A stretch of DNA of 64,000 nucleotides. It comes from Mastigocoleus testarum BC008. GTDB taxonomy: Bacteria > Cyanobacteriota > Cyanobacteriia > Cyanobacteriales > Nostocaceae. Location of the stretch: NCBI RefSeq assembly GCF_001456025.1, contig NZ_LMTZ01000105.1, positions 39,476 through 103,475 of the forward strand, written 5' to 3'. Made by a program: the position numbers and the translations under genes. Positions 56,098 to 64,000 of the stretch are shown here, in pieces; position 1 is the first letter of the stretch; each line of letters opens with the position of its first letter. The notes below the pieces were generated by a model. It saw only the letters and a list, made by a program, of their open reading frames with translations, searched no databases and was not told the origin of the DNA.

Positions 56098-56271
56098 ATG
56101 AAATACTGCCCTTGTTGCTCTCATCGACTACTACAACATATTCGTAGTAACCAGGTATACTGGTTCTGCCGAAAGTGTTGGCAAGAAATGCCTTTAACGA
56201 ATCATATTGGCAGGAAACAAGACTGCGTGGTCAAGGCTCAACGTACATACCACAAAAGAAAAAACTTATGA
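56098..56271 (+). CDS. Small zinc-ribbon protein, 57 residues
   Basis: ATG 56098 to TGA 56269-56271. Begins MKYCPCCSHRLLQHIRSNQ and continues VYWFCRKCWQEMP; two CxxC-type pairs (CPCC and CRKC) make a probable zinc ribbon, followed by a basic tail. I recall very similar short proteins in many cyanobacteria, sometimes near signalling genes; the function is unknown. It is too small to be found by length-limited gene prediction. It is convergent with the CIS genes that end at 56330. Confidence 0.78.
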   Translation: MKYCPCCSHRLLQHIRSNQVYWFCRKCWQEMPLTNHIGRKQDCVVKAQRTYHKRKNL

Positions 56272-56329
56272 AGATTGTTTTCAAAAGTGAACATAAATAA
56301 AATGTATCTAAAATTTTCCAAGACTGAAA

Positions 56330-56491
56330 TTAATTAGTGTGCTTAATCTTATCGATTTCTACCACCCAATTATGACGACTATTGTGTTCCAGGTTAAGAA
56401 TTTCTTCCAAAGACCAATGGAAATGAAAAGCAATACAAGCTACCTCCTCCTGGAGTTGTTCTGAGGGGTAGCTTACGACTCCCCCGACAAT
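56330..56491 (-). CDS. DUF6760-like CIS protein, probably read by -1 frameshift
   Basis: Frame GGVVSYPSEQLQEEVACIAF then HFHWSLEEILNLEH then HNWVVEIDKIKHTN-stop resembles the short DUF6760-type proteins that follow the tail assembly gene in cyanobacterial CIS loci. The open frame begins inside the upstream gene (after a stop at 56512-56510) and has no ATG, GTG or TTG before the conserved part. It needs either an ATT start (56491) or a -1 slip at the G-run 56481-56485, where GGG re-pairs with GGG in the -1 frame. The slip would give a 171-residue fusion, like phage lambda gpGT. Confidence 0.68.
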   Translation of the reverse strand: MVGGVVSYPSEQLQEEVACIAFHFHWSLEEILNLEHNSRHNWVVEIDKIKHTN

Positions 56492-56844
56492 ACAAGCTCC
56501 TCGCGGAAATTATGACCGCATTGGGGACATCGAACAGGAATTTCTGCGTTACCTTGTTGATTAATGCGATTATAAAACTCTCGTAAATATGCTAAATCGC
56601 GAGTAAAAAGGTTTTCTAAGTTTTCTGGAGTAACTGAAGATAATTCACCCAGACTAACAATAACTCGTGACAACATAATCAACACTCCATAAACAGGTTC
56701 TTGTCGAATCCGGTGGTCTTTCTGCAGAGACAATTCATCCTTTGCAGTCGCTAAACGCATTACTCCTTGGCGATGAACTTTACCTTCAGCATCTACTAAA
56801 CCTTTAGGTAAAACAAAGTTGAATGTTGTTTGTAATTCTCCCAT
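56473..56844 (-). CDS. CIS tail assembly protein
   Basis: A 123-residue protein beginning MGELQTTFNFVLPKGLVD, with HRQGVMRLATAKDEL and VYGVLIMLSRVIVSLGEL in the middle and a CPQCGHNFREEL zinc-knuckle-like end. This is the conserved 'phage tail assembly protein' of cyanobacterial contractile injection systems, likely a chaperone for tube or tape-measure assembly. Its 3' end overlaps the DUF6760-like frame by 19 bases from the possible ATT start (37 from the open frame). No tube or sheath gene is adjacent, so the system is split over several loci. Confidence 0.8.
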   Translation of the reverse strand: MGELQTTFNFVLPKGLVDAEGKVHRQGVMRLATAKDELSLQKDHRIRQEPVYGVLIMLSRVIVSLGELSSVTPENLENLFTRDLAYLREFYNRINQQGNAEIPVRCPQCGHNFREELVLSGES

Positions 56845-57070
56845 AGCACCAATATTAATTAATGGGTTATTTAGCTATTTGGTCAGCCAGTTAGTTAAAA
56901 TCAAGGACATATTTCATACTAATTATTTTATGCCTCAAGAAAATATTAGGTTAATTCTGTCAAAATAATTATAAGTTTTTGGTAAGTCAGGCAAAATCAT
57001 CAATTACAAAAATGATACTGTCGTGTCGAGGACTTTAATCAATTACCGATTACCAATTACCGATTACCAA

Positions 57071-58813
57071 TTACCTATCACCAACTTTCTCCTCAAAATT
57101 ATTTAATAACTTGTCTCGCTCTTGTTGAGCCAAATTATTATTTGGATCAAGATTTAAAGCGAGTTCAAAGTATTTTAATGCTTCTTGATATCTACCTAAA
57201 CCAGATAGCGTCATTGCTTTCCCTGTCAATACTGCAGAATTATTAGGCTCGATCAGGTTTGCTCGATTATAAGCATCCAATGCTTGCTCGTAGAGATACT
57301 TTTTACGATTCGGTTTAAAACTTTGCCATTCTATTATTACCAAACCTTTGTTATACCAAGCTGCAAATGATTTAGGATTAATTTCAGTAGCTTTATTAAT
57401 AGAATTTAGAGCTGATACGTATTTTCCTAAACGCCAATGTGCGATACCCTTATTGTTCCAAATACTTGAGCGAGTAGAGTAATCATCTTCATCTAGATTT
57501 CCTTTGAGGGCTTTTTCATAAGCATCAACTGCTTCTTGATATTTTCCTAAGGAACTAAGTATTCTACCTTGATTAAACCAAGCTTGACTGTACTTAGAAT
57601 TCAAATTCGTTGCTTTGACAGATGCTTCTTCTGCTTCCTGATATTTTCCTAAATTCCATAAACCAACAGCTTTATTGTTCCAAGCAGGAGCATAATCTTG
57701 TTTTAAAGCAATTACACGTTCAGCATCAGCGATTGATTCTTGATATTGTTTCAAATTAGCTAGAGCAACACTATGTTGATTCCAAATATCAGCTAAAGTT
57801 AGATCGCCCCACATAGCATCCCCAGCAAGAGCTTCATCAATCTTTTTCAGTGCTAATTCATAATTTTGTAACTTATTTAGGACTTGAGCTTGACGCGCTA
57901 AGGCTTGAGAATATTTTGGCTTAACTTGAACCGCCATTTTATAAGAAGCTAATGCTCGGTCGTATTGATGTAATTTTTGTTGTAAATAACCTTTTTCGTA
58001 CCAGGCGATCGCATCTTTTGGATTAATCTCTAATCCCTGTTTATAACTATTTATAGCTTCTGGTATTTGCCCTAATCTTGTTAAGGCTACAGCTTTATTC
58101 TTCCATGCAATTGCTGCTGTCTGTTTTCCCCAATCTCCATTCGTTTGAATTGCAGTATCACAAACTTTAATAGCACGGGAATAAAGTTGGAGGGTTACAA
58201 GTATTTCACATTGTCGAGCAAAAGCTAGGGAATAATTAGATTGTATTAGGGTAGCGCGTTCAAATGATTCCAATGCTCCCTGATACTTTGTTAACTTTGT
58301 TAATGCTAAACCTATGTTATACCAAGCATTTGCTGGTGTGACATCTCCCCAATTAGCATCAGCTTTCAGGGCTTTTTCACAAGATGAAATCGCACCTTCA
58401 TTTTTTTCTAAAGCGAATAATGCTTGACATCGCTGTGTTAGTGCAGAGGAATTATTTGGTTGTTTGTGCAAAACTTGATCGTAAGAAATAATTGCTTCTG
58501 CATATTTACCCAAATTCATCAGTGCGTTGCTGCGAGCAGTCCAAAGCTCAATATTTTTTTTCTTGGGTTTCAGAGCGATCGCTGTTTCACAAGCAGCTAA
58601 AGCTTCTGTATATTTTTGTAGATTGTCTAGCATTCGACATTGCTCTACCCAAAAATCAAATTTTTTGTAGTCAAAGGAAAGTAGTCTATCAGTTTTTGTG
58701 ACGATCGCAATATCAGGAATATTTTCATTTGCTTTAACGACTCCAGCCAAAGCATGCATCATAAAACTACAAGTTACAGAAGTAAAAATAAACGATCCAA
58801 AAATAAATTTCAT
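57071..58813 (-). CDS. Secreted tetratricopeptide-repeat protein
   Basis: A 580-residue protein with a short hydrophobic N-terminus (KFIFGSFIFTSVTCSFMMHA), probably a signal peptide or anchor. Almost all the rest is TPR: about twelve 34-residue units with repeated LG.Y.EA, AWYNKG and AL.L.P patterns, for example LGKYQEAVDAYEKALKG and LGRYQEALKYFELALNLDPN. TPR proteins are scaffolds for protein complexes. It sits between two CIS genes on the same strand, so a role in anchoring the system to a membrane is possible but unproven. Confidence 0.82.
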   Translation of the reverse strand: MKFIFGSFIFTSVTCSFMMHALAGVVKANENIPDIAIVTKTDRLLSFDYKKFDFWVEQCRMLDNLQKYTEALAACETAIALKPKKKNIELWTARSNALMNLGKYAEAIISYDQVLHKQPNNSSALTQRCQALFALEKNEGAISSCEKALKADANWGDVTPANAWYNIGLALTKLTKYQGALESFERATLIQSNYSLAFARQCEILVTLQLYSRAIKVCDTAIQTNGDWGKQTAAIAWKNKAVALTRLGQIPEAINSYKQGLEINPKDAIAWYEKGYLQQKLHQYDRALASYKMAVQVKPKYSQALARQAQVLNKLQNYELALKKIDEALAGDAMWGDLTLADIWNQHSVALANLKQYQESIADAERVIALKQDYAPAWNNKAVGLWNLGKYQEAEEASVKATNLNSKYSQAWFNQGRILSSLGKYQEAVDAYEKALKGNLDEDDYSTRSSIWNNKGIAHWRLGKYVSALNSINKATEINPKSFAAWYNKGLVIIEWQSFKPNRKKYLYEQALDAYNRANLIEPNNSAVLTGKAMTLSGLGRYQEALKYFELALNLDPNNNLAQQERDKLLNNFEEKVGDR

Positions 58814-58871
58814 ACTTCAAAATCTTATTTAGTATTTTTAATATCCTCCCAAGTCCCAATTCCTCCCTTGG

Positions 58872-58955
58872 GGGAGGCTAAGAGGGAGTTCTTTCTCAGG
58901 AGAGACTAGGAGGAAGTTCTTTCTCGGTGGAGACTAGGAGGAAGTTTTCTCTCTG
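58872..58955. repeat. Three tandem ~28-bp repeats
   Basis: Units based on GAGACTAGGAGGAAGTTCTT; the second and third are nearly identical and the first is diverged. They lie upstream of the TPR gene and downstream of the tail-protein gene. Similar low-copy purine-rich repeats are common in cyanobacterial spacers. Confidence 0.7.
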
Positions 58956-59009
58956 TTTTCTTTTCCCGATTCCCCATTCCCAATTTCCTCAAAACTAAAT
59001 TTTCAGTAA

Positions 59010-60020
59010 TTATAATGATAATTCGTACGTGGAAAAAGCTGGTTTTTGCTGTTCAATAATCTCCCTTACTAAATTTATATCAATGTGGTGAGATTCGGGA
59101 ACACGTAGATGAATAATAAAATGATAAGGACGTCCACCTCCTAACATGGAATCTTCTCCAATACGGGTTGGTCCTAAAACAAAACCATCGTTGAAAACTT
59201 CTCGGATACTGATGTGCTTATCTATTTCTGGTAAATGCTCATCCAATGGTAAACCGGTATAAAGATGCAAATATAAACGTAAACCATGACGGGTACCATG
59301 CCAACGATAAAGAGCGATCGCATTCCGAATCAACCTTCGCTGTATGTCTAAACTCCAACGATTATCTATATCCCAAGCTACCCAATGTGCAAGAAAGGGA
59401 AGCAATGCTTCAGGAGCAGTTAAAGGGTCAAGATAAGCCCACATAGCATCTATTGTTTGAACAACTGGATCGAAAGCTTGCTCAAAAATACTCAGCAATC
59501 GTCCCACAAAATCTATCTCTCGATAGATACTAGGTAAGAAGTCCGAATAAGAAGTATCAGGACGTACGCATAGTTTAAATACTTGACATGCTACCTGTTG
59601 AATCTCACCTCTTGTTTGATTAAAAACTGAAATATAAATTTGATAGTCGATTTGTAAACGTTGTTGACTTCGATCTAAAGCCCATTGGTTCTCAAAAAAA
59701 TCTTCAGGAACCATTAAAGATATAGGTAACTCAAGTCTTTGTTGGGGTGTAATTTCTTGAAAATCCGAATTATTCCAACTACACCAACCAACAGGAAAAT
59801 CTCCTTTAATTTCTAACTTCCATTGTTGGGAAAGAGATTTTGTATTTTTTAATGAAACCAAAATTTCTCCAGGTTCGCCAGGATAAAGCAATAAATTATC
59901 AGGAAGATTGTCCTCGTTCTCACTAGCTTGAAGGGCTAAAGCTGTAGATGCACCTGTTTGGGGAGGTTGCATCGAGGTTATTTGGACTATTAAAGGGGGA
60001 TGTGGACTTATTTGAGTCAT
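59010..60020 (-). CDS. CIS/phage tail protein (TIGR02242-like)
   Basis: A 336-residue protein; ATG 60020 is preferred over a TTG at 60029. The N-terminal ~170 residues are beta-rich with YPGEPGEILVSLKNTKSLSQ. The C-terminal half has the phage-tail domain: FLPSIYREIDFVGRLLSIFE, FLAHWVAWDIDN, RLIRNAIALYRWHGTRHGL. It matches the tail protein domain TIGR02242 found in baseplates of Afp-like and cyanobacterial systems (P2 gpI-like). It confirms that this second region also belongs to a contractile injection system. Confidence 0.85.
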   Translation of the reverse strand: MTQISPHPPLIVQITSMQPPQTGASTALALQASENEDNLPDNLLLYPGEPGEILVSLKNTKSLSQQWKLEIKGDFPVGWCSWNNSDFQEITPQQRLELPISLMVPEDFFENQWALDRSQQRLQIDYQIYISVFNQTRGEIQQVACQVFKLCVRPDTSYSDFLPSIYREIDFVGRLLSIFEQAFDPVVQTIDAMWAYLDPLTAPEALLPFLAHWVAWDIDNRWSLDIQRRLIRNAIALYRWHGTRHGLRLYLHLYTGLPLDEHLPEIDKHISIREVFNDGFVLGPTRIGEDSMLGGGRPYHFIIHLRVPESHHIDINLVREIIEQQKPAFSTYELSL

Positions 60021-60395
60021 TGGACGCAAAAATTACCAGAGAATAAGTTATGGATAATTGCTAATCGGTAATTAGTAATGAAAAAATGATAATTACAAAT
60101 TTAGGGTAGTGTTAGACGCAAAAAAAAAATAAATTAAAAAAAAAATAAATTTTTCAAAAAAATGAGTTATTCAAAGCTAACCATTTGCACCTTAATGCAC
60201 CATGTTGAATATTACAAAAAAATCCTCATCAAATAATAATCCCGTCAGGTTTAATATTATTGGAAAGTGCGTTACGACCCTTTGATTTGTATCGCTAAAA
60301 CAAATGTATTATCGTGTACCGAACGCGACCTACAGCTGATATATATAAAGATGTTGACTTGAAACTACAACGGAAATCATCTGTGGCTAATCAAA
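60021..60395. other. Intergenic region upstream of gcvT with A-tracts
   Basis: About 375 bases between divergent genes. Long A-runs lie at about 60119-60165. I looked for a glycine riboswitch and saw none of its conserved words. Both promoters must be here, but no confident box is visible. Confidence 0.45.
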
Positions 60396-61562
60396 ATGAA
60401 TGATGCATCTTTGAAGAGAACCCCTTTATTTGGGCTAACACAACAACTTAAAGCGCGGTTTACGGGTTTTGGTGGTTGGGAAATGCCGGTACAATTTAGC
60501 GGGATAACTAAAGAACATGAAGCTGTCAGAAATTCTGCAGGGATGTTCGATATTTCCCACATGGGTAAATTTATCCTTCAGGGTAAAAATCTTATATCTC
60601 AACTCCAACGGTTAGTACCTTCAGATTTGAGTCGTTTGCAACCCGGACAAGCTCAATATAGCGTTTTGTTAAACCCCCAAGCTGGGATTATTGATGACAT
60701 AATTTTTTATTATCAAGGCAAAGATTCCTCAGAAGTAGAACGGGGAATAATGATTGTTAATGCAGCCACAACGGATAAAGATAAAACTTGGCTATTAGAA
60801 AATCTCAACATCAAAGAAATTCAAGCCAATAAAATCGATCCTCAAAAAATTGATGCTCAAAAAATTGAACTTTTAGATTTATCGCCAGATAAAGTTTTAC
60901 TCGCAGTTCAAGGTCCAAAAGCTACCAATATTCTCCAACAGTTTGTCTCAACAGATTTAACACCTATCAAAGCCTTTGGTCATTTAGAAACGGAAGTACT
61001 TGGTAAACCAGGATTTTTAGCCCGTACTGGTTATACGGGTGAAGATGGATTTGAGGTCATGGTAGATCCAGATTTAGGGACAGAATTATGGCAAAAACTA
61101 CTCGATGCGGGCGTTACACCTTGTGGTTTAGGGGCTAGAGATACTTTGAGACTGGAAGCAGCTATGGCGCTTTACGGACAAGATATTGACGATCTAACCA
61201 CACCCCTAGAAGCTGGTTTAGGTTGGTTGGTTCACCTCGATACCAAAAATGATTTTATTGGGAGGTCAGTTTTAGAACAACAAAAAGCTAAGGGGTTGGA
61301 GCGTAAAATCGTCGGTCTGCAAATGCAAGGGCGTAATATTGCTCGTCATGATTATCCCGTACTATCCGCAGGTGAACTAATTGGTAAGGTGACAAGTGGT
61401 ACATTATCGCCAACTTTGGGATATCCTGTTGCTCTTGCTTACGTCAGCGCTAACTTAGCTAAGGTAGGGCAAAGCTTAGAAGTACAAATTCGCAACAAAA
61501 CTTATCCTGCTATCGTAATTAAGCGCCCCTTTTATCGTTCAAAAAGTCGCGTATCGAAATGA
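60396..61562 (+). CDS. gcvT: Aminomethyltransferase, T-protein of the glycine cleavage system
   Basis: A 388-residue protein, slightly longer than usual. Family motifs are PLFGLTQQLKARFTGFGGWE, FDISHMGKF, RTGYTGEDGFEV and LGARDTLRLEAAMALYGQDI with the folate-binding region. It transfers the aminomethyl carbon from lipoyl-H protein to tetrahydrofolate, releasing ammonia. The middle carries a short cyanobacteria-like insert with a repeated KIDPQKIDAQKI. gcvH follows 355 bases downstream; gcvP would be expected nearby but is not in the window. Confidence 0.96.
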   Translation: MNDASLKRTPLFGLTQQLKARFTGFGGWEMPVQFSGITKEHEAVRNSAGMFDISHMGKFILQGKNLISQLQRLVPSDLSRLQPGQAQYSVLLNPQAGIIDDIIFYYQGKDSSEVERGIMIVNAATTDKDKTWLLENLNIKEIQANKIDPQKIDAQKIELLDLSPDKVLLAVQGPKATNILQQFVSTDLTPIKAFGHLETEVLGKPGFLARTGYTGEDGFEVMVDPDLGTELWQKLLDAGVTPCGLGARDTLRLEAAMALYGQDIDDLTTPLEAGLGWLVHLDTKNDFIGRSVLEQQKAKGLERKIVGLQMQGRNIARHDYPVLSAGELIGKVTSGTLSPTLGYPVALAYVSANLAKVGQSLEVQIRNKTYPAIVIKRPFYRSKSRVSK

Positions 61563-61917
61563 TTTGAAACCTACATAGGCAGATAAATCAGATACCTGTT
61601 ATTTTATGTTCTACATTACTCGCTCTTTTTTCCCTTTTCTCTGTCACCTATGACAAAAACTGTTAATTTTTGCTTTTACTGGGTAAGTAATATGGTGATT
61701 TTGCTCTGACTTTAAGCAATAATTTGTGTTGGGTTACTTACAAACTCAACCGAGTATAGCAGGTTGCAAGCAAGTGAAATCGGGGAAAAGGTTAAAAAAT
61801 ATGTGAAAGGGTATTCTACTCCTAGCTCCTGTCTTCTAACTTCTCAACTGCTATAAGCCGAACAAAAGATCAAATTTAAACATTATTTTCTGAGTGCGTT
61901 TGAGGAACTAAATTTAT
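61563..61917. other. Spacer between gcvT and gcvH
   Basis: 355 bases with no open frame of note. Too long for simple coupling, so gcvH probably has its own promoter here; no box is clear. Confidence 0.45.
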
Positions 61918-62307
61918 ATGGCTTTTGAATATCCAGACAATTTGAAATATTTAGATTCCCATGAATATGTCAAACTAGAAGGAGAGATTGCCACCATTGG
62001 TATTTCTGAATTTGCTGTGGATCAATTGGGTGATATCGTATTTCTCGAGTTACCAGATGTTGGGGATGCTGTAGATAAAGGAGAAAATTTTGGTTCTATT
62101 GAATCAGTAAAAGCTGTAGAAGATTTAAAATCCCCCGTCAACGGGACGGTCATCGAACGCAATGATGGAATGATCGAAGCTCCCGAACAAATTGCTGACG
62201 ATCCTTATGGTGAAGGTTGGTTGTTAAAGGTAAGGGTAAACGAGTTGGAAGATCTTGATGATGTAATGAGTGCACAGGAGTATCAAGCTTTGGTGGAAGG
62301 AGAATAA
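61918..62307 (+). CDS. gcvH: Glycine cleavage system H protein
   Basis: A 129-residue protein of normal length. The lipoylation Lys lies in ESVKAVEDLKSPVNG, and the family features YLDSHEYVKLEGEIATIGIS and DPYGEGWLLKV are intact. It carries the aminomethyl intermediate on lipoate between P-, T- and L-proteins. It lies in the usual cyanobacterial order after gcvT. Confidence 0.97.
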   Translation: MAFEYPDNLKYLDSHEYVKLEGEIATIGISEFAVDQLGDIVFLELPDVGDAVDKGENFGSIESVKAVEDLKSPVNGTVIERNDGMIEAPEQIADDPYGEGWLLKVRVNELEDLDDVMSAQEYQALVEGE

Positions 62308-62364
62308 TATTATTTAAAATTCATATTATTTGCCAATAAAATATTTTATTTGCCAATAAACTCC

Positions 62365-62441
62365 GTAGAGACGCAATATATGTCGTAAAGATGTCAGGTT
62401 TAATTACCTAAGATATTCCTACGACACAGGCGTCTCTATAC
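62365..62441. repeat. 77-bp inverted-repeat element
   Basis: GTAGAGACGC at the left pairs with GCGTCTCTATAC at the right (core TAGAGACGC/GCGTCTCTA); an inner TGTCGTA/TACGACA pair extends the arms. It is a small palindromic element of a type widespread in cyanobacterial spacers. Just upstream, TTATTTGCCAATAAA is repeated twice (about 62326-62360). Nothing else is seen in 62308-62701. Confidence 0.75.
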
Positions 62442-62701
62442 AATTAATATAATCCCAGTAAAATTTATTAAAATAAGTAAAAGATGTTTTATTCTCGCCA
62501 ACAGAAATTTTTAAACTATTTCAAGATAAATAATTGATTGTCCCCTAGATTTCCTTTACTCCTTCCGAAAGGAACCACCTTACAAGTAAGCAGGAACTGC
62601 ACAAATAAATTATCTCGAACATTGCGATAAGTTTACTTCATAGAATCTGAATCGAGAGTTTGATAGAGTAATAGCTTTAAAGCTTTATAATCTATCAAAA
62701 A

Positions 62702-63988
62702 ATGAATCTTCTTATTGAAAATTTCTCTTTAGAAAAAGAATTAATTTTAGATCGGGAATCTAACTCTCCTTTCAAAATTCGGACGACTTCCCTATCTGTA
62801 AGCAAACAAGATAAGCAAATCATCGAGTGTCACCTTACCTTCTGGGTAACTCCGCAACTCTACGATCGCATTGATCGGGAAAGTTTATTTAATCTCAAAC
62901 CAGAAATTCGCAGTCCTTTTTCTGCAGGGAAATTTCAAGACTCAGAATCTCAAGACTCAGAATCTCAAGACTCAACAGATATTCAAATTACAGCAACTCT
63001 CGAACCTGCCTTAATTCCTAAATTAGCAGAGAATGGCACGGATGCCGAACAAGTTACATTATATATCGAACGCCTCAACCAACAAGAACCCAAACATCCG
63101 ATCCTATCTAGTTACAGTTGGTATGCTTTAGAATTTAAGCAACAAAAAGAAAGTGGTGAAACAGGATATCGTACCTTGTGGACTTATCTTAAACCCTTCG
63201 AATTAGCGAAGCAAGGTATTAACAGCAAAGACATTGACAGCAAAACCATCAATGAAGCAATGCTTAATTTTGCTGCATCATGGGGGGATATTCCCCAAGT
63301 AAATGTTCAAACAGATGGTCAAACAGATGATCAAAGTATAGATCCCAATAACTCTGAAGATTCAGTAGATGTCATTTCTCCAGTGACTGAAGAAATGATT
63401 CATACCTTTGAAGAGTTAACCAATAATCTTTCAGAAATGACTGAAGAAATGGTTTCTGAAAGTATTAAGGAAATAAATGATGCTTTTGAAGAAGTGACTG
63501 ATAGCATTTCAGAAGTATCTCGAAATATCAACTCCTCTGAAACTATTTTTCAAGCAATTATTAATTTTTTCGTAGAGGATAATTGGCAATTTAGCTATCT
63601 GAAAGCAGAACCGATCGTTAGGGTGAATTTCCAAGGTAAAAATGGTCAATGGGACTGTTATGCAAAGGTAATAGAAGAAAAACAACAATTTGCGTTTTAT
63701 TCCATTTGTCCCATCCGAACTCGTCTAAATAAACGTCTACCGGTAACAGAATTCATTACCCGCGCCAATTATGGGATGATTATAGGAAACTTTGAATTTG
63801 ATTTTACATCAGGAGAAATTCGCTACAAAACCAGCATAGATGTTGAAGGTGACAACCTTAGTTTTGCATTAATTAAACAAGTTGTTTATGCAAATGTCAC
63901 GGTGATGGATGAATATTTACCAAGTCTCATTGCAGTTATTGAAGGAAAAGCAGGGGTGAGGGAAGCACTTTCGCGAATCGAAGTTTAA
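62702..63988 (+). CDS. YbjN-domain protein
   Basis: A 428-residue protein. The last ~140 residues (from FFVEDNWQFSYLK) match the YbjN-like domain, which resembles type III secretion chaperones and has been linked to sensory or regulatory roles. The first ~180 residues are alpha/beta of unknown type. A Ser/Asp/Gln repeat (DSESQDSESQDS, from a 15-bp repeat at about 62939-62985) and an acidic helical linker (about 225-285, TEEM.. and SISEV.. patterns) separate the parts. It lies downstream of gcvH without clear functional connection. Confidence 0.75.
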   Translation: MNLLIENFSLEKELILDRESNSPFKIRTTSLSVSKQDKQIIECHLTFWVTPQLYDRIDRESLFNLKPEIRSPFSAGKFQDSESQDSESQDSTDIQITATLEPALIPKLAENGTDAEQVTLYIERLNQQEPKHPILSSYSWYALEFKQQKESGETGYRTLWTYLKPFELAKQGINSKDIDSKTINEAMLNFAASWGDIPQVNVQTDGQTDDQSIDPNNSEDSVDVISPVTEEMIHTFEELTNNLSEMTEEMVSESIKEINDAFEEVTDSISEVSRNINSSETIFQAIINFFVEDNWQFSYLKAEPIVRVNFQGKNGQWDCYAKVIEEKQQFAFYSICPIRTRLNKRLPVTEFITRANYGMIIGNFEFDFTSGEIRYKTSIDVEGDNLSFALIKQVVYANVTVMDEYLPSLIAVIEGKAGVREALSRIEV

Positions 63989-64000
63989 GATTTTTTAGCT

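Noticed and set aside
60021..60395. Glycine riboswitch upstream of gcvT
   Set aside because: None of the conserved glycine aptamer core words is present.

Overview
The window looks like chromosomal DNA from a filamentous cyanobacterium. It is AT-rich and carries scattered GCGATCGC (HIP1) octamers, for example near 3078, 22396, 39324, 54640 and 59310. It also holds typical cyanobacterial families: NB-ARC/WD40 proteins, a GUN4-domain protein, a contractile injection system of the cyanobacterial type and short zinc-ribbon proteins. The exact genus cannot be read from the sequence. No tRNA, rRNA or CRISPR array was seen.

Layout. 1-5.2 kb: a fragment of a contractile injection system (CIS) locus, with the 3' part of a large repeat protein, a tube/LysM-type adaptor and a VgrG-like spike. 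5.9-9.4 kb: an NB-ARC/WD40 protein. 9.9-14.6 kb: a 57-residue peptide gene and a heme-oxygenase-like diiron oxidase with an N-terminal repeat region (minus strand), then a probable NTF2-like protein and an AraC regulator. 14.7-16.9 kb: a cation/proton antiporter behind a duplicated, apparently structured leader. 17.6-23.1 kb: an RND efflux operon with a GUN4 protein between adaptor and pump.

23.9-44.9 kb is the most distinctive region, an accessory metabolic cluster almost entirely on the plus strand. It holds two DJ-1/PfpI proteins, a thiamine-diphosphate enzyme, three small NTF2-fold proteins plus one fused to other domains, two SDRs, a DUF3237 protein, a P450, a small alpha/beta-barrel protein, the three subunits of a molybdenum hydroxylase, and its own cofactor genes (MocA-like, MoaA-like, XdhC-like), an F420-reductase-like protein and a VOC protein. 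Several of the enzymes have altered catalytic motifs. I recognise no described pathway. The cluster is interspersed with miniature inverted-repeat elements and an SDR remnant.

45.8-52.4 kb: glycogen debranching enzyme, an AGE-fold protein ending in a STAS domain, a decayed ISAzo13-type transposase, and a histidine kinase with a cyclic-nucleotide-binding-like sensor domain. 52.4-55.3 kb (minus): a second NB-ARC/WD40 protein. 56.1-60.0 kb: a small zinc-ribbon gene, then minus-strand CIS genes again (tail assembly pair with a probable -1 frameshift, and a TIGR02242-like tail protein) around a TPR protein. 60.4-64 kb: gcvT, gcvH and a YbjN-like protein, ordinary core genome.
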